Origin: Pleurotus ostreatus/Saccharomyces cerevisiae fusant
Taxonomy: Eukaryota > Opisthokonta
Reading direction: 5' to 3'
DNA length: 64,000 bases
Assembly (NCBI GenBank): GCA_024196135.1
Contig: JAMQCK010000061.1
Location: 47,178 to 111,177, forward strand
A program made the position numbers and the translations under genes. Below, piece by piece: positions 12,269-22,578 of the stretch (position 1 is its first letter; every line of letters begins with the position of its first letter). A model generated the notes under the pieces. That model had not been told where the DNA came from. It did not search any database and saw only the letters and a program-made list of their open reading frames with translations.

Positions 12269-15189
12269 ATGACGGCCCCATCTTACGCCTACGAGCCTCT
12301 GAAGCAGGAGGACGCGCCGGCGCCGCAGCCCGCGCCCTCCAAGGTGCGCCGTCGCCTCGGGGCCTTTGCAGCGCTCTTCCTTGGCACGATCGCACTCTCA
12401 GCTCTCGTGTTTCGACCTGCGGGGAAGCTCGAGGACCTCATCTTGCACGATGCGAGCGACGATCTACTTCCCCTCGCGCAATGCGCGGCTCCTTCCGTGT
12501 CCTCTGCGAAGCCCCCCGCGCCGATCAACCCTTGGGCATCTCTAACGGTTGAGGAGACATCCAGCATCCAGCGATGGCTTGAGGCGCCCGAACGCGGCCT
12601 CAACCTTACACGCGCGCACGGCTCGTCCATGTCCGACAATGTAATCTTCCTCATCGAACGCTACTACCCCTCCAAGGCCGATGCGCTTGCCTACCTTGAC
12701 GATCCCATCCCTGCGAAGGAGCCCGTGAAGTATGCACGGGTTTCTATCCATCATGGCACTATCCCCGCCGTCAAGATCTACCTTCTTGGTCCCCTACCCA
12801 TCAGCAAGGAGACGTCGATGCGCGAGCTGACGGAGATCTACCATCGCCCGGACGTACCGTTTAATGCTCGCGGATACTTGACAGGGAACGAGCTTCCTGA
12901 GCTGCTGGGTCGCATTACCCCTCCTCTCGCGGATGCGATGCTGGTGCGCAATATCCGACGCACTATCCAGTCCTCCTGCTAACGAGCATGTAGGAACTCT
13001 TCAATGGAACCGCGAACGGCTCCCCGAACGACACCCTGGTCGCGTCAGGTAGCGGTCCCTTCAGCTTCGACGGCGAGTTCCGTCGCATGTGGATCTCATG
13101 GCGCCGCAATGCTCCCGGCCCCTGGCTGCATCCCATCGGTTTCTGGCAATACGTCGACATGTCCGGCACCGACCCCGAGCAGTGGAAGATCCTCAAGGTA
13201 CTTTCACCCTCCTGCCTCTCCACCCTCATCCTCTCACACACCCACCCTAGGTCGTCTACAACAAGCAAGTCTTCGACTCCGTTGCCGACTTCAACTCGGC
13301 ACTCAAAAACGGCACCCTCGTCCGCGCCTACCACGATTCCTCCGCCGACGTCTCCTGGGCGACGCGCAAGCCCTCCGGCGCCGTGCGCGACCTCGAGCAC
13401 CTCCCCGGCCCGCGCTCCGTGTCCTTCGCCGGCCTGCGCTTCCGCGTCGACGAGCGGACGCAGTACGTGACGTGGATGGGCTGGAGCATGTACCTCGGCT
13501 TCGACCGCGATATGGGCTTGAACTTTTGGGATATAAGGATCAAGGGTGAAAGGATTATCTATGAGTTGTCCCCGCAGGAGGCGATTGCGCAGTACTGTGA
13601 GCTTCACTCGTTGCCTATCTCTCGTCGTTGGACTTATGCGTCGCTTCAGCCGGCAACGACCCACTCCAGGCCAGCACGGCCTGGCTCGACCGCCACTTCG
13701 GCATGGGCCGCTCCGTCCGCGACATGCTCCCCGGCTACGACTGCCCTCACGAGGCCGTCTTCCTCCCCGCGACCACCCACTCTGGCGTCGGCAGTGTCCA
13801 CGTCCCGCGCGCGATTTGTATCTTCGAGCAGGACTCGGGCAAGCCGATAACGCGGCACACGGGCTACGCGGAGGGCGAGTTCGGGGCGGTGAAGGGCTAT
13901 ACATTGACTATTCGGAGTATCAGCACGGTCGGGAAGTGAGTGATATGGTTTTTGGGTTGCGAGGATCCATGCTGACGATGGATTTACAGCTACGACTATC
14001 GTAAGTGGTGAAGCTGTGGGATGAGACTCAAAATTGACGCCGTGCAGTGTTCGACTACGTCTTCCACCTCGATGGGACTATGGAAGTCAAGCTCTCCGCT
14101 TCCGGCTACCTTCAGGGCGGCTACTGGGAGCCGACGCAGAATGGATACGGCGGGCGCATCCGTGACACGAGCAGTACGTTCTCTCCGTTCTTCGTGTGCG
14201 TCCTCCCGCTCATCTTGCATCAGTGGGCAACCTCCACGACCACATCATCAACTACAAGGTCGACTTCGACATCGCCGGGCTCGAGAACACCGCCATGAAC
14301 ACCACCGTCAGCCAAGAGGTCCGCCACGAGCCCTGGTTCAGCGACGACTGGGGCGCGGACCATACACAGGGCGTCATCACCAAGACGCCGATCAAGAACG
14401 AGGACGACGCGCTCCTGAAGTGGCCGACCAACTTCCAGGGCGGGTTCTCGGTGGTGAACATGGAGAAGATGAATAGGTGGGACGTGCCGAGGGGGTATGC
14501 GGTGCACCCGGGGTTTTCGCCGATTCATAATGTGCGTGTTCCATGGGATGATGGTTGAAGGGAGATGGAAGGCTGATGGGAGGGTGTTTGCACAGAGCGT
14601 CGTCGGCTCGCGCCGCATGCTGAACAACGCGAACTGGGCGCGGTACAACATGGCGTTCTCGAAGCGCAAGGAGACGGAGCCGTCGTCCAGTAGCGCGTGG
14701 AACATGAACCTGCCGGGCGCGCCCATGGTCGACTTCCACAAGTTCTTCGACGGGGAGAACATCGAGCAGGAGGATATTGTGGCGTGGATCAACGTTGGGA
14801 TGCATCATCTGGTATGTCTACCCATGCATCGTGTCATCGTCTATGCTAATCTTTTCCTTCAGCCCCAAGCGGAGGACTCGCCGAACACGAAGACGAACGT
14901 GGCGACCACCGGCTTCATCCTCACCCCCCTCAATTACTTCGACTCCGACATCTCGATGGACATGTCCAACGCGATCGTCCTCACCGCCCCCGCCAACCCC
15001 GGCGACCCCTTCGCCTTCGATAACTACGGCGTCGACCTGGGATACACCTGCATGCCCGCCGCGCCGGCGCCCTTCGAGTACAAGCTGGGCACGACGTACG
15101 ACTGGGAGGGGCGTGCGGTGCCGTATGATAGCATTGAGGAGTTCAGGAAGGATGCGGAGGGGTACCATCGGATTAAGGTTGAGCTGTAG
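12269..15189 (+). CDS. Copper amine oxidase, membrane-anchored
   Basis: Nine exons: 12269..12943, 12994..13197, 13251..13596, 13650..13935, 13990..14000, 14048..14173, 14224..14531, 14596..14811, 14863..15189; 832 aa. A single hydrophobic segment near residues 30-48 follows a short charged N-terminus, so it is probably a type II membrane protein. The active site is complete: TPQ precursor Tyr505 in V-G-N-Y-D-Y, copper ligands H554 and H556 in H-D-H and H723 in H-H-L-P-Q-A-E-D, likely catalytic base D422 in W-L-D-R-H. The enzyme oxidises primary amines to aldehydes with release of ammonia and hydrogen peroxide. Exon 5 is only 11 nt (CTACGACTATC) and carries the TPQ codon. Good family match; substrate unknown. 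Confidence 0.95.
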
Positions 15190-15711
15190 ACTGTGCAAGG
15201 GGAATACATGCGTTGTGGAAAGGGTGGAAATGTACATAATGTACGATAGATGCTGACTTGCGTGGATGGAATAGACATGCTTTCTCGTATACTTGTAGAA
15301 TGTTTCCGCTGGATGTGGCGTGCAGACGAAAAGCGTCTTGTCGTGCGAAGATGTGGGCTGCAGGGATCAAATGGCTATTGTTCCCAATCAGGTAGGTGTT
15401 AAATCCGGTACCAGGCCCCAGGCGCGGCTCTTGCGCTGCTACACATGAGCTAAGCTCGGAGTTCCGACTTCGTTACACAAACAATAGGCTAGCTACGCGT
15501 ACTCAAGCATCAACACAAAACACAGTAGCCTCTGTTAGGGTACGACCTTGCGTCCCTCTTCCTCTCCCTTTTTCATCTCCCTTTGAAAGGATTGACATGT
15601 GGACAAGCTGTCTGATGACGTGTCACAGTCCCCGAGTCGTCCTTCTCACAGGGCGCCTGTGTGTCATGCATGCTGTCTGCAAGATTCCTTGTAGATGTAT
15701 CTAATTTCCGA
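15190..15711. other. Intergenic region upstream of tRNA-Pro
   Basis: Holds the 3' UTR of the amine oxidase and the flank of tRNA-Pro. No gene recognised. Confidence 0.4.
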
Positions 15712-15796
15712 GGCCTGATGGTCTAGTAGTATGATTCCTTGTTAGGGTGCGAGCATCGTTTCGAGGAGGTCCCGGGTTCAATTCCCGGTCAGGCCC
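15712..15796 (+). tRNA. tRNA-Pro (AGG) with intron
   Basis: Acceptor stem GGCCTGA pairs with TCAGGCC (15789-15795), discriminator C, then a T run as Pol III terminator. The T arm is CCGGG-TTCAATT-CCCGG. The anticodon stem CCTTG (15737-15741) pairs with CGAGG (15762-15766). Anticodon AGG is at 15744-15746. A 13-nt intron (15748-15760) sits one base after the anticodon, the canonical position. Confidence 0.9.
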
Positions 15797-16331
15797 TTTT
15801 TGTGCCCTTCCCTCGCGTTTGAAGGCGTCCAGCTCGTCGGAAGATGCGGAAATTGCTTCAGAAAGTTGGAAGTTTGACTTCCGTGGCCATGTCATGGAAG
15901 CTTTGATGGTGTGGGTCCATCACGGCGCTTGCCGGATTCGGTGTCGCGCTTTGCTTCCGTCACTACAACTTACTTTCCCAGATTACCTCGCAAATGCTTC
16001 GCCTCGACGGACTTCATGCGCTTCATCTACGCCCTCTAGCCTCTCGCGACGCAAGCCCATGCGTGACATAGGTCCTGATGCCGATTGACCAGCGCCCGTC
16101 TCCTCGCCCATCTCTGCGGACAGCATTCTCCCCGAGCGCTTGCCTGTCCGCGGAGGGTCATTATTGGCTCCCTCAGCGCCCAGCATACGCCATTGGCTAC
16201 CGCTGTTCCTGACAGTAAATAGCTGGAGCCCCTCCGGCCACTTCGTCGCCTGTTCCGCAACAGCTCGTCTCACGAATGCTCCGCAAGGCGCAGGTGCATA
16301 TATCGACCTCAGCGGCAAATGGAGGTCATAG

Positions 16332-17002
16332 AACAAGCACCTTAGGGCTCTGCTCGACCTGTCGACCTGCACTTCAATATCGATCCGGGTACCTTCGGCG
16401 ACAACAATTTCTCTCGTCGTGCCTACGTTCTTGCTCTCAACTCGGAGCAGCAATCCTCTCAACTCGTCTCTGCGGCTGAAGAACGGTAGCACTCCCATGC
16501 GCGTCGAGACTGCGCGACCGTTGTAAGTAGTTGCAGAGAAGCCCGTCGCCTCCGACCATTGGCGAGAGAAGATGTTCGACGTCCAAGGGCAGTTCGTGCG
16601 CATGAAGAAGGCGAATGCTCGACCAGTTTTTGGAGGCAGTGTGTTGTATGTTCTGTCTGGCCAACCTTGTAATCCATTGACTGCTTGGCAGAAAGCTCGT
16701 CTGGAAGCTGGGAAACACCATCTACACCGTAGGTCCGTTCGAGAACTCGAGCTGCCAGTGAAAATTGAATGTGAGCCTTTGCTTTTTCCTCCTCACGGCT
16801 CTCGCAGGTCTACATCGGGCCCTCTGCCTCCACACTCGTTGCCGAATCCACGCCAAAAGACGGGAAGGTCTCTGAGAAGAGCAAGCCCGCGACGCTCACG
16901 ATCCCAGACGAGTTCAGCACTTCACTTACGGCGCTGACGGCAATCGTGCTCGTCCTATGCAGCAAGGAGTGGTATAGTAGCAGGGTGAGAGCAGCGTCAT
17001 GA
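16332..17002 (+). CDS. Protein of unknown function, C-terminal membrane segment (5' end unresolved)
   Basis: The last four exons are supported by phase: about 16332..16485, 16537..16645, 16692..16728, 16808..17002, with introns of 51, 46 and 79 bp. The chain reads ...D-H-W-R-E-K-M-F-D-V-Q-G-Q-F, then K-L-V-W-K-L-G-N-T-I-Y-T, then V-Y-I-G-P-S-A-S-T, and ends in a hydrophobic stretch (L-T-A-L-T-A-I-V-L-V-L) followed by K-E-W-Y. This suggests a tail-anchored or type I membrane protein. The 5' exons, probably between about 15990 and 16330, could not be resolved: the same frame is open but broken by stops at 16086 and 16329 that need introns I cannot place. I do not recognise the family. Confidence 0.4.
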
Positions 17003-17467
17003 TACGGACCATGGCTGACAGCGTACAGGATCGATGGTGGCACTGTGCCGGAGGGTGCCTGTCGGAGGTGGCTGGTGGGGGTTGACGGGGAGGATGGAGA
17101 GGTTCCAAGTATATTCTGGGACATGTATATCCTCTACCTCTTTGATTGCTTGTCTATCTGCGATCCTCTCCTCCTCAAAAGTCGAACCCGTCACCTGATA
17201 CTCGAGGGTAGGTACCGCTTCTCAGCATGATCTTCCCTTTCCTGTCGCGGGCCTTGACCCATCGAGGCTCCCCTCCGCCCCTCCCTCCTAGTCGGGCTCC
17301 TAGATCCGTGGTCCGTGGTCCGTGAGCGAGCATCGCCAAGGACGTCGAAATCGACCGATGACTTCATCGTCTGGCCGCGGGTAAAAACTGAAGGGACCCC
17401 TTTACTTATATAGAGTGCCCTGACAGTGCCGCCACCGTTCTTGTCATCTGCGCTCATCACCACCATC
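17003..17467. other. Intergenic region upstream of Par32-like gene
   Basis: 465 bp with no recognised gene. A TATA-like sequence (cttatatagag, 17405-17415) lies about 55 bp before the start at 17468 and may be the promoter of the next gene. Confidence 0.4.
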
Positions 17468-18320
17468 ATGTCGAACGAACGCTCTGCTTCGAGGGGACAC
17501 GAATTTGTAAGTAGGTCATTGGGTGTGGGGGGAGACGATGCTGACGACTTGTAGACTTCCTCAGGCCGAGGAGGACTGGGGAACATTCATCGCGCCTCTG
17601 AGGAGGTCCCCGTCTACGATGGACCTGACGATTTCTCTGCTACCCGTGGAAGAGAGCCCATACCCGCGCATGCGAAGGAGGTGCGTAGCTGTACTGTTCG
17701 CTTGCTTCCATTACTGACTGATCGGCAGGTGTACTCCACCGGACGCGGCGGCGCGGGCAATATGAGGTCCCCCTCCCGCGCTTCCCGCGAGGTCTCCGAG
17801 GGCAACGAGGCCCGCGAGCGCGAGATCCTGCGCGCCGCCGAAGAGCGCGGACGCGACATGCCCCACTCGACCGGCCGCGGGGGACTGGGCAACATCTCCC
17901 GCAGCCGATCGCGCGAGCCCAAGTCGCTCGTCTCCCGATCGCGCTCCCGCGAGCCCGTGCGCTCGACCGGCCGCGGCGGCTTTGGCAACATGGTCTCCGG
18001 CGAGGGCCCCCTTTCCTCCGAGACCCTTCATGAAGAGGACGAGGAGCGCAAGTCGCACTCGCTGCCCGAGGAGACGTGCGTCCCCCCATATCTTATCGCA
18101 CTATCATCGAGATATGCTGACGCCTCTATCTTGCAGACATGCCACCGGCCGCGGCGGCTTTGGCAACATCACCCACTCCCCTGCGCCTCCTGTTGAGCAT
18201 ATTCACCCCCAGCACCATGATCATGAGAGCCACGGACGCGGTGGTGCCGGCAACATCACGCACGATCGCCCTAAGGAGCATCATGGGATTTCCTCCTTCT
18301 TCCACCACAACAAGTCTTAA
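17468..18320 (+). CDS. Par32-like GRGG-repeat protein (DUF3602)
   Basis: Four exons: 17468..17506, 17555..17680, 17729..18075, 18137..18320; 231 aa. The protein is hydrophilic and contains six copies of a (S/T)-x-G-R-G-G-x-G-N motif (variants with L, A, F), the hallmark of DUF3602. Between them are Ser/Arg-Glu stretches with phosphorylation-like S-R-S-R-S-R-E segments. Yeast Par32, the best-studied member, is phosphorylated downstream of TORC1 and Npr1 and binds ammonium transporters Mep1 and Mep3 to block them. The same role here is inference. Every repeat begins with S/T before GRGG, fitting regulation by phosphorylation. Introns fall between repeats. Confidence 0.85.
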
Positions 18321-19438
18321 AATTATGCGCTCGATGTTTACGCGATCGCATGCCCTATTTGTACCCTCCATCTAATTCTTTATATGTTCGACTTATGCAG
18401 CCTCCATTGTAGTCCGGAACGAAGCTTGTATACCTGTATGGAATGTAGCCCCGTGTATGTTTGAAGTTGAAAATATGTTTTTGTATCCAGCTCGTCTTTT
18501 GGCCCTTCTGAAGGACACTCGGGTGGGGGGTTCAGAAAGCTGGTAAATAAATACAATGAGGACGTCCGACGGAGAACAGGAAACGAGGCTCAACGTGACG
18601 TCACGCGGCGTCGCGTTCAGTTGCGCCGCAAATTCAGACCTGTATAGCTTTGAGACTTGTCCCTAACCCCCATCTCCATACGAAAACATACAGAACTCAT
18701 CAACTTTTGACCACACGGAGAAGACAAGCATTCTCGAGAAGTGTAAGTGCATCATCATTGCCGTACGTCTTACGCATTGATGATGCAGAGTATAGCAATC
18801 ATTGAGGCTTGACAGTGAGATCGCTATAGTCCTCCACCGCTGCCGTACTTCCTGAATCGTGAGTCCATCTAGCTTAGCGACCTTGTGACCGCCTCCATGT
18901 TCGGCGTGGTACTTTGGACGTACTGAACGTTCAGCGTCGCCACGGCTTTTGGATCGGTTCCCCTCCCCCCTCCTCCCCTTCCTCCTTTTTCTTCCACTTT
19001 CCTTGCTGCCATCTTTACACGGACGCCCCCATCATGCTACCTCCCCCATGCCATACATGGCAATCATTGAACTTGTGGGTCCACCGTCGCCCTTATGTCC
19101 GGTTCCTGGACCCCGGCGCCGCATGTCTTCGGGCCGACGCGCCAGCTAGTGGTGTGATGTAACCTGTGAAACGTGAGCGCGGCGCTTCATCCTCGTGGCG
19201 GTTTATTCCTTGCCCTCCTCCATCCCGCTCTCGCTTGACGCCTTTTTATCTACCCTGCATGCTTCAGACGAGACCGCGCCGATAGACCCAACTTACAGCG
19301 AAATTAACTACAGAACAAAGCAAGCCTCCCGCCACTCATCGATACACTCTGATCCACACATGGTCGCGTATGCATCAACAAAGTCCGAGAGGTGTGTTTG
19401 TCACTTTCGCACCTTGGACCAGACCAGCTTGAACACGC
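18321..19438. other. Intergenic region
   Basis: 1.1 kb before the F-box-like gene. Contains only short, compositionally unremarkable open frames; no gene, tRNA or repeat recognised. A possible 5' non-coding exon of the next gene cannot be excluded, since GT-AG pairs occur near 19390. Confidence 0.4.
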
Positions 19439-21156
19439 ATGTACTACTACAGGGCCCCCGCTCGCCACAGGGCATGGGACATCCCGGAGCTCGTCCAGCT
19501 CATCTGCGAGGAAGCCGAGCATCTCCCGCCGGCCAAGACCGCCAAAGGCCCGCGCCTGCGCCCGATCGCGGCGCTCGCGCAGATTAACCGCGCCTTTTGG
19601 ACCCTTGCTGCGCCGTGTTTGTGGCGAAAGCAGACCAGCCTGATCCCGCTGCTCAAGTGCTTGCCCGCCGACGCTTGGGAGCAGCGCGTCGTAGACGATC
19701 GGCTTACCTTTGTGCGTGTACGCGAGCCGTTACTCAGCGCCCACGCTCATAATACCTTTGACAGCGGCTTACTCGACCACTCACACCGGATGATTGTCAC
19801 CGACTCTATGTTTATGGACCCCTCGTCAAGAGTCTTGACACCACCCAGGCATCGGACGAACCTGTGGTGCATCGGGAGGTGTACCGCATGCTAAGCAGCT
19901 GCGTACCGAAATCCACGCTCCTGCCCAACCTCAAACGGCTATACTGGCAAATGGACGAGGGATACTCGCAGCTGTTCTTTGCGCGTTTCGTTGGCAACAA
20001 GGTCACCTCCGTGCGCCTGTATCGTGGCACGCGCAGCGACATTGGCCAAGCACACTCGGACGCGACCCCACCCACCCTCTTCCTGCTCGCACTCGCCGAC
20101 TCGTGCCCGTCCGTGCGAGAACTGGCGCTCGCGTCGTACGATGCCGATTTCTTGTGCGACATCGTCGGCAACTGCTGGAACACCATATCGAGCCTCACCC
20201 TCAGCTCCCTCGAGCTCAGCCCGCAGGCGCTGGGGCACCTCGCCGAGCTCCCGAACCTGCAGACGCTGCACATGGCCGTCGTCGACCCGCACCTGCCCGT
20301 CACCCTCGCGCAGCCCGGCTTCCGCGCGCTCACCGCGCTCTTCCTCTACGTGCCGAGCATGGAGACTCTCAACGGCGTGCTGCAGATGTCGGGGCCCTGG
20401 CCGCTGCAGTCCGTGTATGTGGGCACGCATCTGCCATCTGTGGCAACGGAGTGGGACAAGTTCATCGGCACATTGTCGGAGAACCTCTCGCCCGAGACGC
20501 TCACCTCGTTGACTATCACCGAGGAGCAGCTTTCCGAGAGCGCGCCACGGAAGGTCATCCGCGATCAGGATGTCGACCGGTACCTCATTGGCGGCGGTGC
20601 GGTCCGGCCGCTGGGTCGCTTCCATCGGTTGCGTTCCGTGACGCTGCAACCATATTGCGGCGTAGCATTCACGGACGTGGATATCGCGTACGTCGCACCA
20701 AAGTGGCCGGATGCGCTTGAGGTGCAGCTCGCGCCGTACCACCGTCCACCACGGGGCCCGCGCTGTACATTCGGCTCCATCCTCGCGCTCGCAGAACACT
20801 GCCCGCGGCTAGACTACCTCCAGCTCGGAATAGACGCGACGCACCCACTACCCGACCTCGGCGACAACGCGCGCGCACGGCTCGAGCGCCTCGCCGGCAA
20901 CTGCCTCGACTACCTCCACATCTGCACCTCCCCCATCGAAAAGACGCGCGAGATCGCCGCCTTCCTCGCGGTCCTGTTCCCCAAGTGCGCAGACATCGGC
21001 ATGTACGACGACGAGGAGAAGGTGATGCCGGTGCGCGAGCAGCGGTGGATGGAGGTGCAGGCGCACCTGGAAAGCGCGAAGTTCAAGGCGGGTGCGTTGA
21101 ATGAGCTGCTGGCGATTATGGCAAAGGAAGGTCAGGAGATGGCTGCTGTGGCATGA
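19439..21156 (+). CDS. F-box-like protein of basidiomycete type
   Basis: Two exons, 19439..19711 and 19765..21156, phase 0; 554 aa. Residues about 10-60 form an F-box-like helix bundle (W-D-I-P-E-L-V-Q-L-I-C, then L-A-Q-I-N-R-A-F-W, then P-C-L-W-R). The rest has leucine-rich segments (L-P-N-L-K-R-L-Y-W, L-P-N-L-Q-T-L-H-M) as in the large expanded families of Agaricomycete F-box proteins. Such proteins act as substrate receptors of SCF ubiquitin ligases through Skp1 and cullin-1. The substrate cannot be inferred. The start at 19439 was chosen because the F-box follows at once; an upstream coding exon is possible. Confidence 0.75.
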
Positions 21157-21332
21157 CGCGCTGTGCGCGCCCCTTACACTCATGTTGTATTATAGTCAGT
21201 AAACCCTGTAAACACTTGTACAGTATCCTTCAGGGCGACCAGACGACCCTCACACCAAAAGCATTCTTTCTTTTAGTTTTACAGCTAGGCGGCGGACATG
21301 GCAAATACAATTGTACGTGTAGTGAGGGCGAT

Positions 21333-22083
21333 TCAGAAGGTAGTCTTTCCCTTTTTCTTCTTGCGCTTGGGATCATGTCTCGGCGTCGATGTGCTGACCT
21401 TCACGGTTCGTTTGGGCAGCTCTTCGACAACAAGTTCGGGTTCGGGCTCTGGGTTTGGCTCTGGCTGCTTAGCGGAGGCATTCCGCTGCGGTGCGTAGCG
21501 TTCTGCCAATTCCCAAGCTTGTTCCGCTTGATCCTCAAAGCCATAACCCATGCCTTCACAGCAGCGAGCCAAGGCGGTGTAGAGCAAGTCCAGCGGCAAG
21601 ATGCGCATCTGTACCGCAACAAGAGCATCACGTTGGAATGTTGAGGACACAGAAGGCATCAGCGAAGAGAAGACGCACCTCGGCAAACCACGGGTGCTTT
21701 TCCCATAGTTTGAGTGCGTGGTTGAATTCGACACGCGCCGCGCGGAACTCACGCTTGTCGATGTGCACGAGCATCATACCGTACGCGATGCGCATGTCGA
21801 GGGCGTCGTGTATCTGGGGGTCACCGATGGTGAAGACTTCCTTCCGGAGGCGCTCGAGGATCTCCATAGCCTGATCGAGCTCTCCTTGGTTGCGGAGTTC
21901 CTCTGGCTGCTTGAGCAGGTCCTCTGCTTCATCAAGGAAGATGATGTATGAGGCGGGCACGCTGGCCAGGAGGATATTGTCATTGTTCTCGAGCACCGGG
22001 GCGTATTGTTTGGCGAGTTGGCGGGAGAGACCGAGGGTGACGAGGATGTCTTCGGTCTCGACGATGCGGTTGTCGCGACCCAT
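21333..22083 (-). CDS. Small helical protein, TPR-like, unknown function
   Basis: Two exons, 21679..22083 and 21333..21608, phase 0 across a 70-bp intron; 226 aa. It starts M-G-R-D-N-R-I-V-E-T. The middle is a run of amphipathic helices (L-D-Q-A-M-E-I-L-E-R-L-R-K-E, then F-R-A-A-R-V-E-F-N-H-A-L-K-L-W) resembling tetratricopeptide pairs. The last 40 residues are charged, with P-E-P-E-P-E and a basic K-R-K-K-K-K-G-K end. I do not recognise a named family. It is divergent from the LARP7-like gene. Confidence 0.7.
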
Positions 22084-22578
22084 GATGGTGTGTGAGAAGA
22101 ATCGATGCAAGGGTCCGAGCGCAAGTTGGCAGCCTGCACGTGCTCGGGACGGTCGTGACGGTCAAGATAGACACAGCTCTTGAGCTTGAGTCTGGTTCAG
22201 ACCTCGAGCGCGCGAATAAGCGATGGAGGCAGGGATCGTCGACGAAGGATGGCACGGAGAGAATGACTTCACTTGGACTCGTCTGATCTGAACAATGCCT
22301 GCAGTGCTCGAGAGTTCTAGATCTTGTGATTAGAGGCAGCAAATACAGTTGCTGAGTGTGAAGGAAGCGAGAGAGCAGCTAGAAGTACGCGACGATGAAC
22401 GTTGAAGTTGGACCTTATCAGGATGCCACAGTATTTTGTGGCAATCGTGACATGACGCGCGTGTCACGGCTCTCCTCGACCGGGATTGATGAGCATCTTC
22501 TCACCTTCCGACATCCTCTTCGGATGCATGAAGCTCATTTCCCAACTTGCCTGACTTCTTGAGACCTTTTGGCCAGCT
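22084..22578. other. Divergent promoter region
   Basis: 495 bp between two divergent genes. No gene or clear TATA seen. Confidence 0.4.

Noticed and set aside
12963..13904. 313-residue minus-strand open frame
   Set aside because: Antisense to amine oxidase exons 2-4, which show clear family motifs and phase-consistent introns.
16325..16345. Possible 21-bp introns in the unknown gene
   Set aside because: GT...AG pairs 21 bp apart occur twice, but this is far below plausible fungal intron length; treated as an unresolved model.
16346..16485. Alternative plus-strand frame with natural-looking sequence (V-D-L-H-F-N-I-D-P-G-T-F)
   Set aside because: It cannot be joined in phase to the downstream exons at any acceptor I tested, whereas the other frame joins through a 51-bp intron.
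15983..16603. 206-residue minus-strand open frame
   Set aside because: Overlaps the unknown plus-strand gene. The plus strand offers several exons with matching phases and consensus splice sites; the minus frame does not extend to other exons.
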